A stretch of 64,000 nt of DNA from Spirochaetia bacterium (GTDB lineage Bacteria > Spirochaetota > Leptospiria > Turneriellales > JAOUOS01). The notes under the pieces are model-generated. The model did no database searches and was not told the origin of the DNA. It worked only from the letters and a program-made list of their open reading frames with translations. Each line of letters opens with the position of its first letter. Positions within the stretch are counted from its first letter, which is position 1. Made by a program: the position numbers and the translations under genes. Below are positions 54,026 to 64,000 of the stretch, piece by piece. Location: assembly GCA_029880265.1 (NCBI GenBank), contig JAOUOT010000002.1, forward strand, positions 53,353 to 117,352, given 5' to 3'.

Positions 54026-55266
54026 TCAATTCTTCTTTTTTATTGAATGACTTAGGTTGTCGTATAATTTGTTTTCAAGCGAGTTTTCAAATATCCCCTT
54101 GTAAGGTTCGTAAAATTTCTCTCTTTGAAAATCTTTGGGCCAGTAATCTTGATCGGTTAAACCGCCCTTTTCATGCGGATATTTATAATTTTTTGCCTGT
54201 TTTCCCGCGTTTAATATGTATCCCGGCGGCTTTATCGTTTTATTTAAGAGATAAACCTCGGCTTTCTTCATGGCCATGTAAGCGCTGTTTGATTTCGGCA
54301 TCATGCATAAATATATCATGACATGCGACAGAATTATTTTCGCCTCGGGCATACCTATCTTTTCAATAGAATAGAGAGCCTCTGACGCCAATACTAAAGC
54401 CTGAGAATTTGCCAAACCAATATCTTCAGACGCCAAAATTACCAGTCGTCTGGCTATTAAAGCGGGATCGATGTCTGATTTTATCATCGCCATCATATAT
54501 AATAAAGCCGCGTCGATATCAGAGGCTCTAATTGATTTTATCATAGCGCTTAACAGCTCATATATATCTTCTGACATATTTGAATTTAAGCGTTTATTTT
54601 CAATTAAAAATTCGCTCAATATTTTATCGAGATCTTCTTGCTTTAAATCGCTAGAAACTGATTTTTGATATATAAATTCTAAACTTTGATAAGCCTTTCT
54701 AAAATCGGGCCACGTATAATCTTCAATTTTTTCATATAATTCATCGTAAATATCTAGATAACCCGCTTTTTTCCAGTTATTTCTAATAATATCAGAAAAT
54801 TTCTTTTTCTCGGGCGGATGTATTTCTTTTATGTAGAGTCTTGACAAAAGGGGGCGGGTTAAATAAACCCATGGCGATTCGGTCATGGCCCCAACCAGAA
54901 TTATTTTACCCTCTTCTATAGGTTTTAGTAAATAATCCTGTCTTGATTTTGAAAATCGGTGAAATTCATCCATAAAAATTATAATGGGAGCTTTTTTAGC
55001 GGCATTTTTTAAGTCTTCTATCGAAATAGAAGGCGCCGGCAATTCTACATGATTTATTCTTGATTCGCGTAAAAGTATTTCAATAAAGGTTGTTTTTCCG
55101 CTTCCGGGAGGCCCATATAAAATAAACGAGTAAGGCTTATTTAGAAACCTGTTTCTAATTTCAGAAAATTGACTATAATCTGAAAAGTCTTCCCATTTTT
55201 TGGGCCGCATTTTTGACCATAACGGTTCATGAATTCTGGCATATAGCCCTTCTTGAAAAGCATCCA

Positions 55267-55267
<1 letters not shown>
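54026..55267 (-). CDS. rarA: Replication-associated recombination protein A
   Basis: This 413-residue AAA+ ATPase of the RarA/MgsA (Mgs1/WRNIP1) family acts at stalled replication forks. Visible motifs are the family opening PLWSKMRPKKWEDF, Walker A YGPPGSGKTT (51-60), Walker B IIFMDEFHRFSKSRQDYLLKPIE, GAMTESPW as sensor 1, and the C-terminal SIRASDIDAALLYMMAMI and RRLVILASEDIGLANSQAL. All conserved boxes are present. The ATG overlaps the pyrG stop by one base (TAATG on the minus strand), so the two are translationally coupled. Downstream, an AT-rich 9-bp inverted repeat at 53994-54014 might act as a weak terminator. Confidence 0.95.
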
Positions 55268-56934
<1,667 letters not shown>

Positions 56935-56972
56935 TCAAGTTAGTAATGCAGATAATCGTCTAAAAAATTCAT

Positions 56973-58466
56973 TTAAACACGATTTGCGGGCATCTTATCA
57001 TATTGAATAATTTTTTTTACTATTTCAGATAAATTATTAAGACTTGACAAATCTTCAAAAAAGAGATTTTCTCTAACCTGCCATTGCGCGATTGTTTTAT
57101 TGTCTAATGGTAGAAAATAAATGTTCACCCTATCGGCGTTTGAATTAAAAGCAAATTTAATTTGACTTAAAAAGACTTGATTATCTAATATCTTATCTAT
57201 CGCTTTTTCAAAAGATTCGGCATGGGTCGCCGTAATGACAAATTTTAATTTATTCAACTGTGAAGCATAAATATCATAATATTTTACGGTTCTCAGTAAC
57301 TGGCCGATAAAATCAGTACTTCTTTCTGCCAATAAATATTTTACCGCTTTATTTGAATAGTAAATCTCGTCTAGAGGCGTAATATGAGCCAAATATCCGA
57401 AATTGTCGGGATATGAAATCGATAAAGAAGTGCATGTTGAAACGCCTTGTGTATATAATAATGATTTCTTGTTAGCCTTAATGAATTCATTAATATCGAC
57501 TCTTTTTTTATCGATATTGCTGATATTAATTTCTTGAACAAAATTTCTTTTTTCTTTAAGGTTTTCAATAATCTTATCTTTAAGATATGGCTTATATTCT
57601 TTGTAATATCTTGTGATTATTTCATCTTCATCAATTTCGACGAGAATTATCCAATTGGTATTAAATTGGCTAAATTTTTCAAATGAGCTAAAAACATTAA
57701 CGCCTCTATAGTCTTTAATTATTTTTTCGCCGCTTCCGTTTTTCAGGGCCTCTTTAACGGCCTCAGTGTCTACCTTAAGCTTTAAAATGGTACTATCTGA
57801 TAAAAACCGAGATTCTGAAAGCATTAATTTATCCTGATTTACCAAATATACTTCGCCGGTTTGACCTAAATTCTCGCTTTTGCTCAGCATCGTACTGACC
57901 GTATTTACGGCGCTTTGCAAAACAAACCATCCTGCAAACTCAGAATTTTTTGTTACAGGAACCGAATAAAATGCCGCCGGTTCGTCAGAAGGCCCGTAAT
58001 ATTCATAGTCTATAAAAATTTCTTTCTCTTTATTATTTATTATTTGCCGTAATTTCGAATCTTTTATCTCAAAAACATTTTTTTTATAATCTGATTCTTT
58101 TTTTATGGAATGAAAAACAAACCCATCGGGCGATATGAATAAAATATCATAAAAATTGCCGTATCTTTTTACATAATGATTGTCTATTTCTATTTCAAGA
58201 GCATACTGTAGATCTTCTTTCATTTCTTTAAGCTTTAAAAAATATTCTTTTATTTTTTCGTCGTCTTTTATATTGATAGCAGATTTTTTTATTTCATTAA
58301 AATACCGATTTATCTCTTCTTTTTTTTCTTTTCTGATTTTTTTTAAGATAGAAAAGGTTTCTAATTTCAAATCATTACGCGGATTTTTGTTATAAAAAAA
58401 TACGAAATAGCATATAACAAACGAAAATACCGCCGCTGTAGAATAAACTAATCTTTTATGTTTCAT
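56973..58466 (-). CDS. Cache-domain sensor protein with CheD-like C-terminus
   Basis: This is a 497-residue protein starting at the ATG at 58466. MKHKR followed by one membrane helix (residues about 6-25) predicts N-in, C-out topology. Residues about 30-285 look like a double Cache/PDC sensor, with YDILFISPDGFVFHS, FAGWFVLQSAVNTV, GQTGEVYLVNQDKLML and FNTNWIILVEIDEDE. No second membrane helix follows. Residues about 330-460 resemble a CheD deamidase core: GVSTCTSLSISYPDNFGYLAHITP puts Cys345 and His361 16 apart, close to the spacing in CheD. No HAMP, kinase or MCP domain is present. Its neighbours are pyrG and rpmF. Confidence 0.7.
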   Translation of the reverse strand: MKHKRLVYSTAAVFSFVICYFVFFYNKNPRNDLKLETFSILKKIRKEKKEEINRYFNEIKKSAINIKDDEKIKEYFLKLKEMKEDLQYALEIEIDNHYVKRYGNFYDILFISPDGFVFHSIKKESDYKKNVFEIKDSKLRQIINNKEKEIFIDYEYYGPSDEPAAFYSVPVTKNSEFAGWFVLQSAVNTVSTMLSKSENLGQTGEVYLVNQDKLMLSESRFLSDSTILKLKVDTEAVKEALKNGSGEKIIKDYRGVNVFSSFEKFSQFNTNWIILVEIDEDEIITRYYKEYKPYLKDKIIENLKEKRNFVQEINISNIDKKRVDINEFIKANKKSLLYTQGVSTCTSLSISYPDNFGYLAHITPLDEIYYSNKAVKYLLAERSTDFIGQLLRTVKYYDIYASQLNKLKFVITATHAESFEKAIDKILDNQVFLSQIKFAFNSNADRVNIYFLPLDNKTIAQWQVRENLFFEDLSSLNNLSEIVKKIIQYDKMPANRV

Positions 58467-58571
58467 ATACAATATAATCTAAAAGAATAGACAAAACGAC
58501 AATTATTATTTGAATTTATTTTCATCATATTTTAATTGACGCCATGTTTTTCTTTTCACATTTGACTGAAT

Positions 58572-58787
58572 ATGGCAGTACCTAAAAGAAAAGTTTCATC
58601 TCATAGAAGGGGCAATCGAAGAGCGCACCATGCAATCGGAAAACCAAATTTGCGGCCTTGCCCAAATTGCGGCGAATACGGGGTTTCGCATAGAGTCTGT
58701 TCCGGATGCGGATATTACAAGGGAAAACAAGTTATTATACCTAAAGTAAAAAAAGTAAAAGAAAAAGCTGAAGAATCAAAACAGTAA
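58572..58787 (+). CDS. rpmF: Ribosomal protein bL32
   Basis: This 71-residue large-subunit ribosomal protein begins [20 protein letters not shown]. It has the zinc-ribbon cysteines Cys30, Cys33, Cys43 and Cys46 ([17 protein letters not shown]), so it is the zinc-containing form. The C-terminal extension ([14 protein letters not shown]) is charged and a little longer than average. A DUF177 gene, often upstream of rpmF, is not found here, nor are fatty-acid synthesis genes downstream. It ends 1 base from the convergent gene. Confidence 0.97.
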   Translation: MAVPKRKVSSHRRGNRRAHHAIGKPNLRPCPNCGEYGVSHRVCSGCGYYKGKQVIIPKVKKVKEKAEESKQ

Positions 58788-58788
58788 A

Positions 58789-59475
58789 TTATTTCTTTAC
58801 CAAAAAAGCGTCATATAGAATACCGAAACTATTCGCAGAATGGGGAATTTTTATTTCAACGGTAATTTTACCTTCTTTATCTCTTACAAAAGGAATGTAT
58901 ATTTCAACGGGTGAATTATGGGTTTTCCCAAAACCCAATTCAATTTCTTTATATAATATACCGTCAATATAAATCTCATATCTTTGCATATTTTCAGAAT
59001 ATACATAATCAGTACTTAGATATGGCGGCATGTTATCAGATTTTAAAAATCCCATATCTAAAATAAGGCTCCAGCCAAAGTATTCAAGTTCGTCAAAATC
59101 ATTCTTGGGAATATATAGTTCATATTCAAGCTTAGGCGGAAAAAATATAACGCCTCTTTTGTGTTTTAATTCGCCGGCTCCGCTATCTCGCGTGATCTCA
59201 AAACCCTGCGCCTTTGCCCATGAAACAATTTTTTTTTCGTCATGAATTTCGTATTTTTTATTGTTTGTTTTTATTTTTCTTTTATAATCAACGCTAAACC
59301 ATGGGAAGCATAAAATGTGTTCAGGCAATGGATTTACTTCTTCAAGGGGAGGAAAATCGCCCGCTTTGCCCGCTTTTTCTTTCGGTATCAAACCTCTGCT
59401 AAAAAAAAATACCAATATAATTATAAAGATTATTTTTGTTTTATTTATGATTTTTAAGTTCATTGATAGATTCAT
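58789..59475 (-). CDS. Uncharacterised exported protein
   Basis: This 228-residue protein has a hydrophobic N-terminus (about residues 14-28, IIFIIILVFFFSRGL), followed by a polar, largely beta-strand region. Segments such as LEYFGWSLILDMGFLKSDN, RYEIYIDGILYKEIELGFG and PVEIYIPFVRDKEGKITVEIKIPHSANSFGILYDAFLVKK resemble a beta-sandwich, perhaps carbohydrate-binding-like. No catalytic motif is visible. The start could be at 59475 or four codons later. It lies between rpmF and pyrD with a 58-bp gap to pyrD, in the same orientation as pyrD and PBP1A. No family recognised. Confidence 0.72.
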   Translation of the reverse strand: MNLSMNLKIINKTKIIFIIILVFFFSRGLIPKEKAGKAGDFPPLEEVNPLPEHILCFPWFSVDYKRKIKTNNKKYEIHDEKKIVSWAKAQGFEITRDSGAGELKHKRGVIFFPPKLEYELYIPKNDFDELEYFGWSLILDMGFLKSDNMPPYLSTDYVYSENMQRYEIYIDGILYKEIELGFGKTHNSPVEIYIPFVRDKEGKITVEIKIPHSANSFGILYDAFLVKK

Positions 59476-59533
59476 TTCTTTCTTAAAATCTTTTTTGATG
59501 TGATGCTACCCATTAAATAAAAATCGGCCTTTT

Positions 59534-60661
59534 TTACTTAAAAACTCCCTGTTTTTTTTCGCTTAAAAATATTTTTTCTCTGTATTTTTTTAATTCAACC
59601 AAACTTTTAATATTATATTCTTTAAGCTTTTGTTGTAAAAGCGCATTGGCATTTTTCAATAATTGAGGACCCTCGTATATAAACCCTGTGTAAATTTGAA
59701 CCAAAGAGGCTCCCAGTAAAAGCCTTTTCCATATATCCAGGGGGCTCATTACGCCTCCGCTTGAAATTATCGTAATTTTTTCTCCGGCCGCTTCTCTTGC
59801 GGCGGTTAAATATTTTTCAGACAACTCTTTCATTGGCTCTCCCGAAAGACCTCCGCCTTTTATTATTATTTTTTGCGGTATAAAAGAATATTTAGATAAG
59901 TTTGAAGTAGTGTTTGTAACGATAATTCCGTCGCATCCCGCCTTTACCGCATAATTTACCGACTTTTTAAAATCTTTTATATTTTCAAAATCTGGAGCAA
60001 ACTTTACCAATATAGGTATTGAAGTATTTTCTTTGCATTTTTTTATAATTTTTACAATATACTTTTTTTGCTGTAAATGCCTCAAGCCTGGCGTGTTTGG
60101 CGAAGATATATTTAACGCGATATAAACGCATTGTTTTCTTATATCTTTATGTTTCTCAATCTGCTTTATCTGAATCTCATAGTCTTTATACGCCTCTTGA
60201 GGTTCGGTTTCTTTTTGCTTACCGATACTTATTGCAAATCTGGCTTTATCGTTTTTTCTTAAAAGATTAAAAATATTTTCGAGGCATTTTTCAATGCCGG
60301 GATTATTAAAGCCCATTCTATTTACAATGCTTTTTTCTTTAATAAAGCGCCATACTCTTGGCTTATCGTTCCCTTTTTGCGCTTTTGGCGTAACAGTTCC
60401 AAGTTCTACGACAGAAAATCCGAATCTATTTAACTCTAAAAACATTTCGGCGGTTTTATCAAATCCCGCTGCCATTAAAAACGGATTTTTTATGACTGTA
60501 TTCCAGATTTTTTGTTGTAGAATATTATATTTTTCAGAGATTTTATAACGAAAAAATAATTTCTGTTTTACCTTAAAGATCATTAAAGCTATGGCATGCG
60601 CCAATTCAGGATTGAATAAAAATAAAATGGGCTTTAATATCTTATAAAATCTCGCAAGCAT
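59534..60661 (-). CDS. pyrD: Dihydroorotate dehydrogenase (quinone), class 2
   Basis: This 375-residue membrane-associated flavoenzyme oxidises dihydroorotate with quinone in pyrimidine synthesis. The N-terminal helix (FYKILKPILFLFNPELAHAIAL) is the class 2 membrane anchor. FMN-site and active-site segments include NPFLMAAGFDKTAEMF, VELGTVTPKAQKGNDKPRVWR, NRMGFNNPG, NISSPNTPGLRHLQ (class 2 Ser as base) and IIVTNTTS, then GGLSGEPMKELS and ISSGGVMSPLDIWKRLLLGASLVQIYTGF. It lies 6 bases downstream of the PBP1A gene. Confidence 0.97.
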   Translation of the reverse strand: MLARFYKILKPILFLFNPELAHAIALMIFKVKQKLFFRYKISEKYNILQQKIWNTVIKNPFLMAAGFDKTAEMFLELNRFGFSVVELGTVTPKAQKGNDKPRVWRFIKEKSIVNRMGFNNPGIEKCLENIFNLLRKNDKARFAISIGKQKETEPQEAYKDYEIQIKQIEKHKDIRKQCVYIALNISSPNTPGLRHLQQKKYIVKIIKKCKENTSIPILVKFAPDFENIKDFKKSVNYAVKAGCDGIIVTNTTSNLSKYSFIPQKIIIKGGGLSGEPMKELSEKYLTAAREAAGEKITIISSGGVMSPLDIWKRLLLGASLVQIYTGFIYEGPQLLKNANALLQQKLKEYNIKSLVELKKYREKIFLSEKKQGVFK

Positions 60662-60667
60662 TGTAAA

Positions 60668-63238
60668 TTAATCTCGGCCGTACCGGCCAAAAAAATTCTT
60701 TGTTTTTCCCAGTTCTTCGTCGGTAACCTCTGACTGTTCTTGCAAGAGTTCAAGAAAATTTTTTGTTTCGGTATGTTCGCAGTCGCATATATCGTCTTCA
60801 AGTTCTCTTTTCTCAGTATTTTCTTCTTTTGATTCTAAATTATCAGATTCTTTTTTTTCTTCTTCGTTGTCTTCTTTTTTTGCAAGAATATATGTAACTT
60901 CTAAGTCTTCTTCTTTATCGCATTCTTCATTGGGCCATTTTCCCGTAAATTTACAGGCTCTTTTTGTTATAATATCTTCAGGAATCGTCATATCAAATTT
61001 TTCAGGTTCTTTATTTTTTATTTCATATACTTTTTTCATAAACTTGCCCCATACGGGAGCGCATAATTTACCGCCGCTTTGATGTTTTCCCAGGGTCATA
61101 CTGCCCTTATCCATACCTACCCAGACAACGGCGCTTATATCGTCTGTAAAACCGGCAAACCAGGCGTCATTCCATGAAGAAGTGGTGCCGGTTTTTCCGG
61201 CGGCGTCAAATTTAAATTCAGCAGTTTCTCTAATGCTTGCCGAAGCTGTACCGTATGAGACAACTTCTTTCATCAATTTTTTTAATATCCAGGCAATTCC
61301 CGGTTCAATAATCTGCAATGTCTGATCTTTTTCTCTTTGATTTAGTTTTTTAATTATTTTTTCTTCTGTATTATATACTTTTCCGTCTCGGTCTGTCACA
61401 TAAATTACAGAATGAGGTATGATATCCTGACCGTTATTAGCGACAACCGAAAACCCCGATAATAATTCAAAAGGCGTAACCTCTGAAGCTCCTAAAGCCA
61501 AAGAAGGATTTTTTTGGAACCTTTTTTTATCTATTTTCATCAGCTTTCCGGCAAAGTCGACAATTTTATCGGGACCAACCAGATCATATACCTGTATCGA
61601 TACAAGATTTTTACTGTAAGCCAAAGCCTTATTTAAATGAACATATCCGCGATATCCGCCTTCATAATTACTCGGAGCCCATATAGATCCGTCAGGCTGA
61701 ACATTTAGTATGGGAGAATCTGTAAACCCCATTGCATAATGAACAAGTCTGTCTTCAAACGCGGCGCCGTAAACAAATGGCTTAAATGCGCTTCCGGGTT
61801 GTCTTCTGGCAAATAAAGCGCGATTATACTGATCAGAAGGCTTAAATTCTCTGCCGCCTATCATGGCTGTAATTCTTCCGGTTTTATGCTCTAACGCCAG
61901 GAATGCTCCCTGTACCTGAATATCTCTTTTTATTTCTCTTGTTGCCGCCGTAAAATTTTTAGAGATCTTATTAATATTATCAACAGGCAGAATCAGACTT
62001 AACAGTTCAAAACTATCGGCTCTTGTTTCTTTAAATATTTTTCTAAAGTCATTTCTAATAGAATAATTCTGCTGAAACTCGGGCAAAGGCAGCACATTTT
62101 TTAAGGCGTCATAAACCAAAAATAGTTCATGGTCTATATCTTCACGATACGCCTCATTTGAAGCCTGGGCCACAGTATCTTGCTTTTCGAGGGCTTCGGT
62201 TAAAAGCTCTTCGGCGACTTTTTGCTGCCTTAAATCTAAGGCTGTGTACACTTTCAGGCCTTTTGAATAAACTTTTTCTTCACCAAAGTTTTCAATCAAT
62301 TCTTGCCTTACATATTCGGTAAAATAGGGAGCCTTATCTTCTCTTGCGCCAAAAGCGGTTTTTGACGACGGAGTTATAATAATTTTATCCCAATATGAAC
62401 GCCAAAAAGTATCATATAATTCATCAGCCATATCTTCATTAATATATCCTAAATTTGTTAATTTTTTTATAATATCTTTATTCTTTTTTCTGCTTTCATG
62501 GGGGCTTCTAAAAGGCGAATACGAATGAGGCGCCTTAGGAAGTCCCGCCAGTATGGCGCCTTCTATAATAGATAATTGTTGTACCGGCTTATCAAAGTAA
62601 AATTTTGACGCTGTAGCGATTCCTTTTACTCCATGCCCCAGATAAATTTGATTTAAGTACATTTCGAGTATTTCATCTTTAGAAAAAACCTTTTCAACCT
62701 GAAGAGCAAGCACCGCTTCATATAATTTTCGAAAAACTGTTTTTTCTCCGGTGGTATATAAACCTTTAACTAATTGCTGAGTTAATGTGGACCCTCCCTG
62801 AACGATTCGGCCGGCCATTATATTTTTTACCATGGCTCTTGTGATTGAAGTAAAATCTATTCCAAAATGCGAATAAAAATCATGATCTTCAACGGCTAAA
62901 AATGCCGCAATAACGCTTCTGGGAATTTCTTCGAGCTTTACTAATTCTCTTTTATGTTGAAAAAGCTCTGCGATTAATTCCTGATTAATATCGTATATTC
63001 TCGTCGGTATGGCCGGTTTAAAACTTTCCAGTCTTTGTATATCGGTACTCTTTCTTTTCTCGCCTTTTTCGCCTTCTTTTTCTAGCGATGAGAATACAAA
63101 TGAAAGCTTTCCGTATTCAACATCGCTGACAACAAATCCCAAAAAGATTCCGCCAATTAAAGCCGATGTAAATAATATTGTTAAGATAACTTTTTCAAGA
63201 TTATGTATATTGAATATTTTATTTATTAAAAACTTCAT
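60668..63238 (-). CDS. Class A penicillin-binding protein (PBP1A type)
   Basis: This is an 856-residue bifunctional peptidoglycan synthase. One N-terminal membrane helix (VILTILFTSALIGGIFLGFVV) is followed by the transglycosylase domain (AVEDHDFYSHFGIDF with Glu117, GGSTLTQQLVKGLY, KDEILEMYLNQIYLG). The transpeptidase domain has SxxK at Ser483 (QPGSAFKPF), SKN (YSKNLVS) and KTG (AGKTGTTSSWNDAWFAG). The tail from about residue 760 is rich in Glu and Lys, with a CxC pair (DDICDCEHT), and is probably disordered. All catalytic residues are intact. It starts an operon with pyrD. Confidence 0.96.
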   Translation of the reverse strand: MKFLINKIFNIHNLEKVILTILFTSALIGGIFLGFVVSDVEYGKLSFVFSSLEKEGEKGEKRKSTDIQRLESFKPAIPTRIYDINQELIAELFQHKRELVKLEEIPRSVIAAFLAVEDHDFYSHFGIDFTSITRAMVKNIMAGRIVQGGSTLTQQLVKGLYTTGEKTVFRKLYEAVLALQVEKVFSKDEILEMYLNQIYLGHGVKGIATASKFYFDKPVQQLSIIEGAILAGLPKAPHSYSPFRSPHESRKKNKDIIKKLTNLGYINEDMADELYDTFWRSYWDKIIITPSSKTAFGAREDKAPYFTEYVRQELIENFGEEKVYSKGLKVYTALDLRQQKVAEELLTEALEKQDTVAQASNEAYREDIDHELFLVYDALKNVLPLPEFQQNYSIRNDFRKIFKETRADSFELLSLILPVDNINKISKNFTAATREIKRDIQVQGAFLALEHKTGRITAMIGGREFKPSDQYNRALFARRQPGSAFKPFVYGAAFEDRLVHYAMGFTDSPILNVQPDGSIWAPSNYEGGYRGYVHLNKALAYSKNLVSIQVYDLVGPDKIVDFAGKLMKIDKKRFQKNPSLALGASEVTPFELLSGFSVVANNGQDIIPHSVIYVTDRDGKVYNTEEKIIKKLNQREKDQTLQIIEPGIAWILKKLMKEVVSYGTASASIRETAEFKFDAAGKTGTTSSWNDAWFAGFTDDISAVVWVGMDKGSMTLGKHQSGGKLCAPVWGKFMKKVYEIKNKEPEKFDMTIPEDIITKRACKFTGKWPNEECDKEEDLEVTYILAKKEDNEEEKKESDNLESKEENTEKRELEDDICDCEHTETKNFLELLQEQSEVTDEELGKTKNFFGRYGRD

Positions 63239-63395
63239 ATGGCTTTAATTTTCTATCTCTTCAAACATATTTAGAATTTAACTTTTATTTCTTAATTAGG
63301 GTGTAAATTCAATTTTAGGAGCCTGTTTTTCCGATATATAGTTACAGTGTCATTAGTACAAATATCTGGTTTTATTTTATATTTTATTTAATTTA

Positions 63396-63788
63396 ATGTA
63401 TATTAACAATATGAGAGCGAATAATATTTTTATAAAACGCGGCGACGGTGTTATTATAAGATTTAGTTTTCTAAAAAAACTGCTTATCTTTTTATCTTTA
63501 TTTTTTTTACAGAACTGCACCAAAATAGATGTATACGAATATATATTAGGGAAAAACACAGAAATAAGATTATGCGAACCGCAAACAGGACTTTTTATTG
63601 ACGGATCTCATTTTATATCAAGCGAGTTTTTAAATGAAAATAACAGCTGGAACTATCAGAATCTTGAAAAATTTCACAGAGAAAAAGTGAATTCAATTCC
63701 TCACTTTGAATGCATTCCCATCAAATCTCCAAAAAACCTTCATGAAAAGCTATTAGAAAAAGAAATGATTATTGATTTGACAAAATAA
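63396..63788 (+). CDS. Small predicted lipoprotein
   Basis: This 130-residue protein has an internal hydrophobic stretch (LLIFLSLFFLQNC) ending in a relaxed lipobox LQNC. The first ATG gives an unusually long 40-residue pre-sequence, and the ATG at 63411 is an alternative. The mature part (about 90 residues) contains KIDVYEYILGKNTEIRLCEPQTGLFIDG. A second Cys lies in HFECIPI. No family is recognised. No Shine-Dalgarno is visible. It is divergent from PBP1A across 157 bp, which shows no clear promoter. Confidence 0.65.
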   Translation: MYINNMRANNIFIKRGDGVIIRFSFLKKLLIFLSLFFLQNCTKIDVYEYILGKNTEIRLCEPQTGLFIDGSHFISSEFLNENNSWNYQNLEKFHREKVNSIPHFECIPIKSPKNLHEKLLEKEMIIDLTK

Positions 63789-63796
63789 AATTTGGT

Positions 63797-64000
63797 TTAA
63801 ATACTTTCTAATAAAGACGGCCACTGTGAAAGATCTTCCAAGACAAAATCAGCGGCTTTTAAATCTTCTTTTGAATAGGGCCCTGTAGACACGGCGACAG
63901 ATATTGCGTTTCCTTTTATTGCGCATTCAATATCAAAAGGCGTATCGCCGATAACAACTGTTTTATCGGGATTTTTATTATATTTTTTTTGATATAGACC
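63797..64000 (-). CDS. HAD-superfamily phosphatase (C-terminal part)
   Basis: Sixty-seven codons of the 3' end are in the window; the rest lies past the right edge. The frame reads TVVIGDTPFDIECAIKGNAI and then VAVSTGPYSKEDL, followed by ADFVLEDLSQWPSLL. These match motif IV (GDTPFD) and the C-terminal cap of phosphoglycolate-phosphatase-like HAD enzymes. Substrate cannot be told from this part. I translated it from the reverse complement. Confidence 0.88.
   Translation of the reverse strand, partial: GLYQKKYNKNPDKTVVIGDTPFDIECAIKGNAISVAVSTGPYSKEDLKAADFVLEDLSQWPSLLESI

Overview
The window is 64 kb of ordinary, AT-rich bacterial chromosome (G+C in the mid-30s percent by eye). It is densely packed with short operons on both strands. 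I see no rRNA, tRNA, CRISPR array, insertion sequence or prophage. The best guess for the host is a member of the Spirochaetota related to Leptospira. The evidence is a citramalate synthase of the leptospiral type (30918-32453), a PilZ protein resembling the leptospiral DUF1577 group (15515-16753), many lipoproteins with relaxed lipoboxes, a MoxR/DUF58/Bat-like cluster, and a bifunctional nuclease with a UVR tail. This assignment is inference from protein resemblance, not a phylogeny. Many genes have no visible Shine-Dalgarno sequence, while a minority have strong ones.

Layout. 0-10 kb: 5' part of purH, a giant cysteine-rich lipoprotein, a small outer-membrane protein, a decayed hydrolase fragment, a small lipoprotein, and a TerB-like / sodium symporter / YheT-like hydrolase operon. 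10-16 kb: short-chain dehydrogenase plus the SbcD-SbcC nuclease, then the PilZ protein. 17-21 kb: a 30-residue ribosomal-type protein, then MoxR, DUF58 and BatA-like genes. 21-30 kb: a cytidylate-kinase-like protein, PPC decarboxylase, zinc phospholipase-like protein, class V aminotransferase, YqeY, bifunctional nuclease, AlaS, and a receiver-cyclase protein. 30-38 kb: LysE exporter, citramalate synthase, NAD kinase, DNA polymerase III delta prime, branched-chain aminotransferase, a small lipoprotein, a rhomboid-like protein, PurD and an unknown. 38-49 kb: OmpA/PD40 protein, YugP-type peptidase, a transaldolase-ParA-membrane protein-lipid kinase operon, an unknown membrane-anchored protein, a PPC-repeat lipoprotein, and an OprB-like porin. 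49-54 kb: a compact chemotaxis-like operon (MCP, two response regulators, STAS, CheA). 54-64 kb: RarA, PyrG, a Cache-sensor protein with a CheD-like tail, L32, an unknown exported protein, PyrD, PBP1A, a lipoprotein, and the end of a HAD phosphatase.

How the genes fit together. Housekeeping functions dominate: purines (purH, purD), pyrimidines (pyrD, pyrG), isoleucine (citramalate synthase, IlvE), translation (alaS, rpmF, YqeY, the small basic protein), replication and repair (holB-like, rarA, sbcCD) and envelope (PBP1A, OmpA, porin, lipoproteins). The accessory interest lies in signalling and surface proteins. The 49-54 kb operon couples a receptor without a periplasmic ligand domain to a CheA with an unusual linker. 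About 3 kb from that operon is a protein with a periplasmic Cache sensor and a CheD-like Cys/His motif that topology places outside the cytoplasm. A receiver protein at 28.8 kb carries a cyclase domain lacking the usual metal ligands. A ParA-type ATPase has no ParB but a translationally coupled bitopic membrane protein. The most concrete genomic scar is a decayed second copy of the YheT-like hydrolase 3' end, with an exact 54-bp repeat to the intact gene.
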